Positions 15,453 to 23,669 of a stretch of 64,000 nucleotides of DNA are shown here, one piece after another. The position numbers were made by a program, and so were the translations under genes. This DNA is from Streptomyces fructofermentans (GTDB lineage: Bacteria; Actinomycetota; Actinomycetes; Streptomycetales; Streptomycetaceae): assembly GCF_014651055.1 (NCBI RefSeq), contig NZ_BMWD01000011.1, forward strand, positions 124,001 to 188,000. Direction: 5' to 3'. Under the pieces are notes generated by a model. That model did not search any database. It saw nothing but the letters and a program-made list of their open reading frames with translations, and had not been told where the DNA came from. Every line of letters starts with the position of its first letter. Within the stretch, counting starts at the first letter, position 1.

Positions 15453-17822
15453 ATGCCTGCCTGCGTCCCCACCCGCACCGACGACTCATCGCACGCCCCC
15501 GACGAGGGGCGACCCCACAGCCCGCCGCCGCCCGGGCGGTCACCCCGGATCCGCTCGATCCAGGGCGCCGACCTGTCGGCCTCCATCGCCGTGTTCCTGA
15601 TCGCCCTGCCCCTGTCCCTGGGCATCGCGCTCGCCACCGGCGCCCCGCTCCAGGCGGGGCTCGTCGCCGCCGCCGTCGGCGGACTCGTCGTCGGCCGGCT
15701 GGGCGGCGCCCCGCTCCAGGTGAGCGGGCCCGCCGCGGGGCTGACGGTGGTCACCGCCGACCTGATCCAGACCTACGGATGGCGTACGACGTGCGCCATC
15801 ACCGTGCTCGCCGGCCTCGCCCAGCTCGGCCTCGGCCTCCTGCGCGTGGCCCGGTCCGCCCTGGCCGTCAGCCCCGCGATCGTGCACGGCATGCTGGCGG
15901 GCATCGGCCTCACCATCGCCGTCGCCCAACTGCACATCGTGCTGGGCGGTTCACCGCGCAGCTCGGTCGTCGCCAATGTGCGGGAACTGCCCGCCCAGTT
16001 GGCCCACCCGCAGATCGCGGCCCTGTCCATGAGCGCCCTGACCCTGGTCCTCCTGCTGGCCTGGCCCCGGATCCGCGGACGCGCCGGGCGTGTCCTGCGC
16101 ACCGCGCCCGCCCCGCTCGTGGCCGTGGCTGTGGCCACCGCCACCGCCTCGCTGGCCGGGCTCAGCCTGCCCAAGGTCGACCTGCCGTCCTGGCGCAGCC
16201 ACGCGCTGGCGGGGCTGCCCGAGGGTCCGGTCCTCGGTCTCGTCGCCGCCGTGCTCACCGTGACGCTGGTGTGCAGCGTCCAGTCCCTGCTCGGCGCCGT
16301 CGCCGTGGACAAGGTCACGGCCAGGCGGCCCACTCCGCCGCCGCGCTCCGACCTCGACCGCGAGCTGCTCGGGCAGGGCGCCGCCAACATCGTCTCCGGG
16401 ACGCTCGGCGGACTGCCGGTCGCGGGCGTCGCCGTGCGCAGCTCGGCGAACCTGCAGGCGGGCGCCCGCACCCGGAACTCCACGATGCTGCACGGAGCCT
16501 GGGTCGTGGTGGCCGCGCTGCTGATGGTCCCCGTCCTGGAGCTCATCCCGCTCGCGGCCCTCGCCGCCCTGGTGATGGCGGTCGGCATCCAGATGGTGTC
16601 CCTGCACCACATCCGCACGGTCACGCGCCACCGGGAGGTCCTGGTGTACGCCGTCACCACCCTCGGCGTGGTCCTCCTCGGCGTCCTGGAGGGCGTCGCC
16701 CTGGGTGTCGCCGTCGCGGTCGGGGTGGCCCTGCACCGCCTGGCCCACACCCGCATCACGCACGAGGAGGCCGAGGGCGTCCACCACGTCCGCGTGCGCG
16801 GGCAGTTGACGTTCCTGGCCGTTCCGCGGCTCAGCCGTGCGCTGCACCTGGTGCCCGCCGGGTCCGACGTGGTGGTCGAGCTGGACGGCTCCTTCATGGA
16901 CCACGCGGCGTACGAGTCGCTGCACGACTGGGAGAGCGCCCACACCGCGCGGGGCGGCTCCGTGGAGCTCACCGGGCGCACCGGCGGCCGGCTCGCCGAA
17001 CCGCACGCCGACGACGGCCTCAAGCAGGGCGCGCACTGCCACTGCCGGCCGTGGACGCCGTGGCGCAACCACCACTGCGAGCGTCCGGAGTCCGAGCCGT
17101 CCGGCCCGCGTCCCAGCGGGCACCGGCTGGCCAGCGGGATCAGCTCCTTCCAGCGCAACACCGCCCCGCTGGTGCGCGGTGAGCTGGCCCGGCTCGCCCG
17201 GGAGGGGCAGCGGCCCTCCCAGCTCTTCCTCACCTGCGCCGACTCCCGTCTGGTCACCTCGATGATCACCTCCAGCGGTCCGGGCGACCTGTTCGTCGTA
17301 CGGAACGTCGGCAATCTCGTACCGCCCCCCGGCGAGGAGAGCGGCGACGACTCGGTGGCCGCGGCGATCGAGTACGCGGTCGAGGTACTGGGCGTGCGGT
17401 CCATCACCGTCTGCGGGCACTCCGGATGCGGGGCGATGCAGGCGCTGCTGAACAGCGAACCGGGCGGCGCGCGGACTCCGCTGAAGCGCTGGCTGCGGCA
17501 CGGGACGGCGAGCCTGGAGCGGATGGCAGCCAAGGAGCGGCCGTGGACGCGGATCGCCGGGCGGGCGCCCGCCGACGCCGTCGAGCAGCTCTGCCTGACC
17601 AACGTGGTGCAGCAGTTGGAGCATCTGCGGGCCCACGAGTGCGTGGCACGCGCGATGGAGGCGGGCGCGCTCGAACTCCAGGGAATGTACTTCCACGTGG
17701 GCGAGGCCCAGGCCTATCTGCTCACCGGGACCGCACCCCACGGCGACCCGGCCGGCGAGCTGTTCGACCGGGTCGCGGCGACGGCCGGGCACGGGACGAG
17801 TCCCGCGCCTTCCCTGCCCTGA
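15453..17822 (+). CDS. SulP family anion transporter fused to a beta-carbonic anhydrase
   Basis: A 789-aa fusion. Residues about 35-435 are a SulP/SLC26 transporter with 10 or more membrane helices and the family motif VSGPAAGLTVV; about 445-520 replace a STAS-like region; about 555-775 form a beta-carbonic anhydrase with zinc ligands in CADSR (Cys595, Asp597) and HSGCG (His656, Cys659). The likely role is bicarbonate or sulfate transport coupled to CO2/bicarbonate interconversion at the membrane. A short segment with HCHCRPWTPWRNHHC near residue 530 links the parts and is rich in His and Cys. A good hairpin terminator follows. The fusion is known in actinobacteria; substrate assignment is inference. 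Confidence 0.92.
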   Translation: MPACVPTRTDDSSHAPDEGRPHSPPPPGRSPRIRSIQGADLSASIAVFLIALPLSLGIALATGAPLQAGLVAAAVGGLVVGRLGGAPLQVSGPAAGLTVVTADLIQTYGWRTTCAITVLAGLAQLGLGLLRVARSALAVSPAIVHGMLAGIGLTIAVAQLHIVLGGSPRSSVVANVRELPAQLAHPQIAALSMSALTLVLLLAWPRIRGRAGRVLRTAPAPLVAVAVATATASLAGLSLPKVDLPSWRSHALAGLPEGPVLGLVAAVLTVTLVCSVQSLLGAVAVDKVTARRPTPPPRSDLDRELLGQGAANIVSGTLGGLPVAGVAVRSSANLQAGARTRNSTMLHGAWVVVAALLMVPVLELIPLAALAALVMAVGIQMVSLHHIRTVTRHREVLVYAVTTLGVVLLGVLEGVALGVAVAVGVALHRLAHTRITHEEAEGVHHVRVRGQLTFLAVPRLSRALHLVPAGSDVVVELDGSFMDHAAYESLHDWESAHTARGGSVELTGRTGGRLAEPHADDGLKQGAHCHCRPWTPWRNHHCERPESEPSGPRPSGHRLASGISSFQRNTAPLVRGELARLAREGQRPSQLFLTCADSRLVTSMITSSGPGDLFVVRNVGNLVPPPGEESGDDSVAAAIEYAVEVLGVRSITVCGHSGCGAMQALLNSEPGGARTPLKRWLRHGTASLERMAAKERPWTRIAGRAPADAVEQLCLTNVVQQLEHLRAHECVARAMEAGALELQGMYFHVGEAQAYLLTGTAPHGDPAGELFDRVAATAGHGTSPAPSLP

Positions 17823-17830
17823 CCTCGTAC

Positions 17831-17862
17831 GACACCCGCCCCGGACGCCCGGGGCGGGTGTC
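17831..17862 (+). terminator. Terminator of the SulP-carbonic anhydrase gene
   Basis: A perfect 14-bp stem (17831-17844 with 17849-17862) with a 4-nt loop, 8 nt after the stop codon. Confidence 0.9.
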
Positions 17863-18083
17863 CGGCCCGCCCGCTCCCGCGTGCCCGCCCCGCCCGCGAG
17901 CCTGAACCGGCGCCCTCCCCGGTCCGTGAGAACGTGTGGCCCCCCTGCTCGGCCGGGGGCCGCACGCACACCCGTTCCACACACAGGTCTAAACCAATTG
18001 TCGGACGGCCCTTGTCACCAGGGGTCCCCGTCTGATGAGCTGTGGCCTGGGACACAACGGACACCCTGGGAAAGGGAGATGTC

Positions 18084-18131
18084 GTGAGCAACGAAAGCCT
18101 GGCCAACCTGCTGAGGGAGGAGAGGGGATAG
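18084..18131 (+). CDS. 15-codon leader ORF resembling the N-terminus of acetyl-CoA synthetase
   Basis: A GTG at 18084, preceded by an AGGGAG ribosome binding site at good spacing, opens a 15-codon frame, product (M)SNESLANLLREERG, ending in TAG at 18129-18131. The stop overlaps the acsA GTG by one base (TAGTG), so ribosomes ending here could restart on acsA. The peptide matches the acsA N-terminus just downstream (SSLSNLLKEERRF), and from memory Streptomyces AcsA normally begins MSNESLANLLKEERRF. It therefore looks like a duplicated, frameshifted copy of the acsA 5' end. Translation is likely from the signals; function is unproven. Confidence 0.6.
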   Translation: MSNESLANLLREERG

Positions 18132-20098
18132 TGAACGAGCCCAACGAGCGTTCCTCCCTCTCCAACCTGCTCAAGGAAGAGCGCAGGTTCGCGCCGCCCG
18201 CCGACCTGGCCGCGAACGCCAACGTCACCGCGGAGGCGTACGAACAGGCCAAGGCTGACAGGCTCGGCTTCTGGGCCGAGCAGGCCCGCCGGCTGACCTG
18301 GGCCACCGAGCCGACCGAGACACTGGACTGGTCCAACCCGCCGTTCGCGAAGTGGTTCGCCGACGGGAAGCTGAACGTCGCGTACAACTGCGTCGACCGG
18401 CACGTGGAGGCGGGGAACGGCGACCGCGTCGCCCTGCACTTCGAGGGCGAGCCCGGCGACAGCCGGACCATCACCTACGCCGAACTCAAGGACGAGGTGT
18501 CGCGGGCCGCGAACGCCCTCACCGAACTGGGCATCGGCAAGGGCGACCGCGTCGCCGTCTACCTGCCGATGATCCCCGAGGCCGTCGTCTCGATGCTGGC
18601 CTGCGCCCGCATCGGCGCCGCGCACTCCGTCGTCTTCGGCGGATTCTCGGCCGACGCCATCGCCACCCGCATCCAGGACGCCGACGCCAAACTGGTCATC
18701 ACCTCGGACGGGGGCTACCGCCGCGGCAAGCCGTCCGCGCTCAAGCCGGCCGTCGACGAGGCGGTCTCCCGGGTGGACGGCGTCGACAAGGTGCTCGTCG
18801 TGCGCCGCACCGGCCAGGACGTCGCCTGGACCGAGGGCCGCGACGTGTGGTGGCACGAGATCACCGGCAAGCAGTCCGCCGAGCACACCCCCGAGGCGTT
18901 CGACGCCGAGCACCCGCTGTTCATCCTCTACACCTCGGGGACGACCGGGAAGCCGAAGGGCATCCTGCACACCTCCGGCGGCTACCTCACGCAGGCCGCG
19001 TACACCCACCACGCCGTCTTCGACCTCAAGCCGGAGACCGACGTCTACTGGTGCACGGCCGACATCGGCTGGGTCACCGGGCACTCGTACATCACGTACG
19101 GGCCGCTGGCGAACGGCGCGACGCAGGTGATGTACGAGGGCACGCCCGACACCCCGCACCAGGGGCGCTTCTGGGAGATCGTCCAGAAGTACGGCGTGAC
19201 GATCCTCTACACCGCGCCGACGGCCATCCGGACGTTCATGAAGTGGGGCGACGACATCCCCGCGAAGTTCGACCTCGGCAGCCTGCGAGTGCTGGGCTCG
19301 GTCGGCGAACCGATCAACCCCGAGGCCTGGATCTGGTACCGCAAGCACATCGGCGGCGACCGCACCCCGATCGTGGACACCTGGTGGCAGACCGAGACCG
19401 GCGCGATGATGATCTCGCCGCTCCCGGGTGTCACCGAGACCAAGCCGGGATCGGCCCAGCGGGCGCTGCCGGGCATCTCGGCGACCGTCGTCGACGACGA
19501 GGCGCGCGAAGTGCCCGACGGCGGCGGCGGATACCTCGTCCTCACCGAGCCGTGGCCGTCGATGCTCCGCACCATCTGGGGCGACGACCAGCGGTTCCTC
19601 GACACGTACTGGTCGCGCTTCGAGGGCAAGTACTTCGCCGGCGACGGCGCCAAGAAGGACGACGACGGCGACATCTGGCTCCTCGGCCGCGTGGACGACG
19701 TGATGCTCGTGTCCGGGCACAACATCTCCACCACCGAGGTCGAGTCCGCGCTCGTCTCGCACCCGTCCGTCGCCGAGGCGGCCGTCGTGGGCGCGGCCGA
19801 CGAGACCACCGGACAGGCCATCGTGGCCTTCGTGATCCTGCGCGGCACCGCGTCGGAGACCGACCAACTCGTGGGCGACCTGCGCAACCACGTCGGGACG
19901 ACCCTCGGCCCGATCGCCAAGCCGAAGCGGATCCTGCCGGTGGCCGAGCTGCCCAAGACCCGCTCCGGCAAGATCATGCGCCGTCTGCTGCGCGACGTCG
20001 CGGAGAACCGCCAGCTCGGTGACGTCACCACGCTCACCGACTCCGCGGTCATGGACCTCATCCAGGAGAAGCTCCCGGCGGCGCCCAGCGAGGACTGA
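18131..20098 (+). CDS. acsA: Acetyl-CoA synthetase (AMP-forming)
   Basis: A 655-aa enzyme making acetyl-CoA from acetate, ATP and CoA via acetyl-AMP. Motifs include the P-loop-like YTSGTTGKPKG near residue 270, the adenylate-binding WWQTETG near 420, and KTRSGKIMRR near 610-620 with the lysine that is acetylated to inactivate the enzyme. The start is GTG at 18131, preceded by a strong AGGAGAGGGGA and overlapping a leader ORF stop. The N-terminal residues VNEPNERS are unusual compared with the family start I recall. Length matches the 650-aa family norm. A strong terminator follows. Confidence 0.95.
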   Translation: MNEPNERSSLSNLLKEERRFAPPADLAANANVTAEAYEQAKADRLGFWAEQARRLTWATEPTETLDWSNPPFAKWFADGKLNVAYNCVDRHVEAGNGDRVALHFEGEPGDSRTITYAELKDEVSRAANALTELGIGKGDRVAVYLPMIPEAVVSMLACARIGAAHSVVFGGFSADAIATRIQDADAKLVITSDGGYRRGKPSALKPAVDEAVSRVDGVDKVLVVRRTGQDVAWTEGRDVWWHEITGKQSAEHTPEAFDAEHPLFILYTSGTTGKPKGILHTSGGYLTQAAYTHHAVFDLKPETDVYWCTADIGWVTGHSYITYGPLANGATQVMYEGTPDTPHQGRFWEIVQKYGVTILYTAPTAIRTFMKWGDDIPAKFDLGSLRVLGSVGEPINPEAWIWYRKHIGGDRTPIVDTWWQTETGAMMISPLPGVTETKPGSAQRALPGISATVVDDEAREVPDGGGGYLVLTEPWPSMLRTIWGDDQRFLDTYWSRFEGKYFAGDGAKKDDDGDIWLLGRVDDVMLVSGHNISTTEVESALVSHPSVAEAAVVGAADETTGQAIVAFVILRGTASETDQLVGDLRNHVGTTLGPIAKPKRILPVAELPKTRSGKIMRRLLRDVAENRQLGDVTTLTDSAVMDLIQEKLPAAPSED

Positions 20099-20128
20099 CA
20101 CACGGGCACAGAACCCGCGTACGGCACG

Positions 20129-20165
20129 AAGGGGCATCCGGCGGTGAACGCGCCGGATGCCCCTT
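20129..20165 (+). terminator. Terminator of acsA
   Basis: A perfect 15-bp stem (20129-20143 with 20151-20165) and 7-nt loop, 30 nt past the acsA stop. Confidence 0.9.
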
Positions 20166-20324
20166 CCGCGTCTACCGTGAAGATCACCGGACGGGTCCGT
20201 CCGCATCTTGGGTAGGGTGGAAAAAGGCGTCCACGACGCGACAAGTGAACTCCGAGATCTCAAGGTGCGCCGGGAAGTCTGGTCGGCATGTGCTGCGTCC
20301 TGCCCACCGACCGGAGGTCGTCCC

Positions 20325-21728
20325 GTGTCCGCCCCCACCCCCGCACCCCGCAAGGACCGCAAGGTCCTCGGACGGCTCTCGCTCCCCGAGCGGACCTTCG
20401 TCACGGACGCCCTGCGGGCCGAGACCGTCGGCGGAGTGCTCCTGCTCCTCGCCGCGATCGCCGCACTGATCTGGGCGAACGCCCTGCCGGGAAGTTACGA
20501 CGCCGTCCGGGACCACCACATCGGACCCGCGGCCCTCGGCCTGGACCTCTCCGTCGAGCACTGGGCGGCCGACGGCCTGCTCGCCGTGTTCTTCTTCGTC
20601 GCCGGCATCGAACTCAAGCGTGAGCTGGTCGCCGGCGACCTCCGGGACCCCAGGGCGGCCGCGCTCCCGGTCGTCGCGGCACTCAGCGGCATGGTCGTGC
20701 CCGCGCTCGTGTACACGCTGGTCAACGTCGTCGGCGGCGGCGCCACCGACGGCTGGGCCGTACCGACGGCGACCGACATCGCGTTCGCCCTCGCCGTGCT
20801 CGCCGTCATCGGCACCTCTCTGCCGGGCGCCCTGCGCGCCTTCCTGCTCACCCTCGCCGTCGTCGACGACCTGTTCGCGATCCTCGTCATCGCGGTCTTC
20901 TTCACCGACGACCTGAACTTCGCCGCCCTCGGCGGCGCCGTCGCCGGACTCGTGCTCTTCTGGCTGCTGCTGAGGCGGGGCGTGCGCGGCTGGTACCTGT
21001 ACGTGCCGCTCGCGCTCGCCATCTGGGCGCTGATGTACAACAGCGGCATCCACGCCACCATCGCCGGTGTCGCGATGGGGCTCATGCTGCGCTGCACCAC
21101 CCGCACGGACGAGGAGCACTCGCCCGGCGAACGCATCGAGCACCTCGTGCGCCCCGTCTCGGCGGGCCTCGCCGTTCCGCTGTTCGCGCTGTTCAGCGCC
21201 GGGGTCGTGGTGTCGGGCGGAGCGCTCGGCGCGGTCTTCACCCAGCCGGAGACCCTCGGAGTCGTCCTCGGACTCGTCGTCGGCAAGGCGGTCGGCATCT
21301 TCGGCGGCACCTGGCTGGCGGCCCGCTTCACCAGGGCGTCGCTCTCCGACGACCTGGCCTGGCCCGACGTCTTCGCGGTGGCCACGCTGGCCGGTATCGG
21401 CTTCACCGTCTCGCTGCTCATCGGCGAACTCGCCTTCGACGGCGACCCCCGGCTCACCGACGAGGTGAAGGCCGCGGTCCTGACGGGCTCGCTGATCGCG
21501 GCCGTCCTGGCGACGGTCCTGCTGAAGGTGCGCAACGCCAAGTACCGCGCGCTCTGCGAGGACGAGGAGCGCGACGAGGACCTCGACGGCATCCCGGACA
21601 TCTACGAGCAGGACAACCCGGCCTACCACCTGCGGATGGCCGAGATCTACGAACGCAGGGCCGCCGAGCACCGGAGGCTTGCCGAAGTGACGGGCGGGGC
21701 AGGCGAGGAGCACACCGGTCCGGCATGA
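20325..21728 (+). CDS. nhaA: Na+/H+ antiporter NhaA
   Basis: A 467-aa secondary transporter that exports Na+ (or Li+) in exchange for H+. Signature motifs are PTATDIAFALAVLAVIG and the paired aspartates in VVDDLFAILV (Asp181, Asp182), which bind the cations. About 11-12 membrane helices are seen. The C-terminal 70 residues or so are charged and cytoplasmic, a common actinobacterial extension. GTG at 20325 follows a GGAGG; an in-frame ATG at 20208 would add an unlikely extension. It is probably transcribed from TAGGGT at 20213-20218. The holin-like gene follows 64 nt later. Confidence 0.93.
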   Translation: MSAPTPAPRKDRKVLGRLSLPERTFVTDALRAETVGGVLLLLAAIAALIWANALPGSYDAVRDHHIGPAALGLDLSVEHWAADGLLAVFFFVAGIELKRELVAGDLRDPRAAALPVVAALSGMVVPALVYTLVNVVGGGATDGWAVPTATDIAFALAVLAVIGTSLPGALRAFLLTLAVVDDLFAILVIAVFFTDDLNFAALGGAVAGLVLFWLLLRRGVRGWYLYVPLALAIWALMYNSGIHATIAGVAMGLMLRCTTRTDEEHSPGERIEHLVRPVSAGLAVPLFALFSAGVVVSGGALGAVFTQPETLGVVLGLVVGKAVGIFGGTWLAARFTRASLSDDLAWPDVFAVATLAGIGFTVSLLIGELAFDGDPRLTDEVKAAVLTGSLIAAVLATVLLKVRNAKYRALCEDEERDEDLDGIPDIYEQDNPAYHLRMAEIYERRAAEHRRLAEVTGGAGEEHTGPA

Positions 21729-21792
21729 TCTGACACGTACGTCCGACACGACGCGAAACGCCCACGGCGACAAGACAACAGGGAGAAACGCG

Positions 21793-22281
21793 ATGAGCGC
21801 ACCCGACGGCAGCCCGGTCGGCGCCGAACGCAGCATCGGCCAGCTGTTCGCCTCGGCGACGACCGAGGTGTCCGCGCTGGTGCACGACGAGATCGCGCTG
21901 GCGAAGGCCCAGCTCAAGAGGGACGTCAAGCGCGGAGCGGTCGGCGGTGGTGCCTTCATCGCGGCCATCGGGGTACTGATCTTCTCCCTGCCGATGCTGA
22001 GCTTCGCCCTCGCCTACGGCATCCGCACCTGGAGCGACTGGAACCTGGCCGTCTGCTTCCTGCTGTCGTTCGCCGGGAACGTCCTGATCGCCGGGGTGCT
22101 CGCGCTGATCGGCGTGGTCTTCGCGAAGAAGGCGAAGCAGGGCCAGGGCCCGCAGAAGACGGCGGCCTCGGTCAAGGAATCGGCGTCCGTACTGCAGAAC
22201 GTGAAGCCCCACCCCCGACAGGTGACCGCGGCCGACCGTGTCGGCGACGGCGTCGAGGCTGTGGCACGCTCGTCCTCATGA
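21793..22281 (+). CDS. Holin-like (phage holin superfamily 3_6) membrane protein
   Basis: A 162-aa protein with an amphipathic, charged N-terminus (SIGQLFASATTEVSALVHDEI, a typical actinobacterial start for this family), two membrane helices at about residues 54-80 and 87-112, and a basic, Gln/Lys-rich tail. The family is called putative actinobacterial holin-X or phage holin family, but these are chromosomal housekeeping proteins of unknown role, not evidence of a prophage. A GGGAG site precedes the ATG. It overlaps the alpha/beta hydrolase gene by 4 nt (ATGA), so the two are co-translated. Confidence 0.85.
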   Translation: MSAPDGSPVGAERSIGQLFASATTEVSALVHDEIALAKAQLKRDVKRGAVGGGAFIAAIGVLIFSLPMLSFALAYGIRTWSDWNLAVCFLLSFAGNVLIAGVLALIGVVFAKKAKQGQGPQKTAASVKESASVLQNVKPHPRQVTAADRVGDGVEAVARSSS

Positions 22282-23228
22282 CGGACCCCGCCACATCATC
22301 GGCGCAACCCACCTCGGTCGTACGACTCGACGTCCCCGGCGGGAAGGCAGTGACCCACCGGGACGTCGCCGCGAACGGCGCGCGCTTCCACATCGCCGAG
22401 ATGGGCGACGGCCCGCTGGTCCTGCTCCTGCACGGCTTCCCGCAGTTCTGGTGGACGTGGCGGCACCAGCTCGTGGCGCTCTCCGACGCGGGCTTCCGCG
22501 CCGTCGCGATGGACCTGCGGGGCATCGGCGGCAGCGACCGCACCCCGCGCGGCTACGACCCGGCCAACCTCGCGCTGGACATCACCGGGGTCGTACGGTC
22601 CCTCGGCGAGCCCGACGCCGCGCTGGTCGGTCACGACCTCGGCGGCTACCTGGCGTGGACGGCCGCGGTGATGCGCCCCAAGCTGGTCCGCCGGCTCGTG
22701 GTCGCCTCCATGCCCCACCCCCGGCGCTGGCGCTCGGCGATGCTCTCGGACATGCGCCAGACCGCCGCCGGCTCGTACGTCTGGGGCTTCCAGCGGCCGT
22801 GGCTCCCGGAGCGGCAACTGGTCGCCGACGAGGGCGCCCTGGTCGGCCGGCTCATCCGGGACTGGTCCGGGCCCCGGCTGCCCGAGGACGAGGCCGTGGA
22901 GACCTACCGGCGCGCGATGCTGATCCCGTCGACGGCCCACTGCTCCGTCGAGCCGTACCGCTGGATGGTGCGCTCGATGGCCCGCCCCGACGGCATCCAG
23001 TTCAACCGGCGCATGAAGCGGCCGGTGCGGGTGCCGACACTGCACCTGCACGGTTCGCTCGACCCGGTGATGCGCACCCGCAGCGCCGCGGGCTCCGGGG
23101 AGTACGTCGAAGCCCCGTACCGCTGGCGGCTGTTCGACGGGCTCGGCCACTTCCCCCACGAGGAGGACCCGGTGGCGTTCTCCTCGGAACTGGTCAACTG
23201 GCTGAAGGACCCCGAGCCCGACCGCTGA
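22278..23228 (+). CDS. Alpha/beta hydrolase, epoxide-hydrolase-like
   Basis: A 316-aa alpha/beta hydrolase. The oxyanion-hole segment is LLHGFPQFWWTWRHQ. The nucleophile elbow is VGHDLGGYLAW, in which Asp replaces Ser, as in soluble epoxide hydrolases and haloalkane dehalogenases. The acid is probably the Asp in HGSLDPVM, and the catalytic His is in GLGHFPHEEDP. This triad favours an epoxide-hydrolase-like reaction through an ester intermediate; the natural substrate is unknown. It is translationally coupled to the holin-like gene. Cytoplasmic. Confidence 0.87.
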   Translation: MTDPATSSAQPTSVVRLDVPGGKAVTHRDVAANGARFHIAEMGDGPLVLLLHGFPQFWWTWRHQLVALSDAGFRAVAMDLRGIGGSDRTPRGYDPANLALDITGVVRSLGEPDAALVGHDLGGYLAWTAAVMRPKLVRRLVVASMPHPRRWRSAMLSDMRQTAAGSYVWGFQRPWLPERQLVADEGALVGRLIRDWSGPRLPEDEAVETYRRAMLIPSTAHCSVEPYRWMVRSMARPDGIQFNRRMKRPVRVPTLHLHGSLDPVMRTRSAAGSGEYVEAPYRWRLFDGLGHFPHEEDPVAFSSELVNWLKDPEPDR

Positions 23229-23669
23229 ACCCGGGACCGGCCCCTCGCGCCTCACCGGACGGCCGAACCCGTCGCGGCTCCCCGCGACCGCCGTCCGGGC
23301 CGCCGCCCCGGGCCGCCGGGGCGGGGCCTGGGGGCGCCCGCGGACCACCCTTGGAACGCATGTCCTACGAACGGCCAATTGCCTCGCGCATAGGCCAATT
23401 GAGGGGCGCGGGGGTGGTTATCGACCTTGGGGCAGGGGCAGACGTCCGGGTATGGGCTGGACGCACGACTACAGTGACGCCACACGAAACCGCCGCTCGG
23501 CCAGTGGCCTGAGCTCCCACCAGAGGGGCGCCCCGCAGTTGCAGGGCACGGATCCTCGCCTGGGAATCCCGCACATTCTGAGGCGCCGGGCCCGCTGGGT
23601 CTCGGCGCGACTGCGCCATCCTCGCGGCTGACCCCTCACGACCCCGCCGGACCGCGGTACCGGTACCGG
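23229..23669. other. Intergenic region between convergent genes with a 9-bp direct repeat
   Basis: No convincing gene is present. Two copies of ggccaattg (23373-23381 and 23393-23401), each containing the palindrome caattg, are spaced 20 bp apart, i.e. two helical turns. Around them is a relatively AT-rich patch with a TACAGT box near 23471. The rest is GC-rich with weak hairpins that may end transcription from either side. Confidence 0.5.

Noticed and set aside
17714..20404. An 896-codon minus-strand frame over acsA
   Set aside because: Shadow of acsA, which has all catalytic motifs on the plus strand.
21793..22281. Prophage lysis gene
   Set aside because: The product belongs to a chromosomal holin-like family; no other phage genes are near and it is coupled to a metabolic hydrolase gene.
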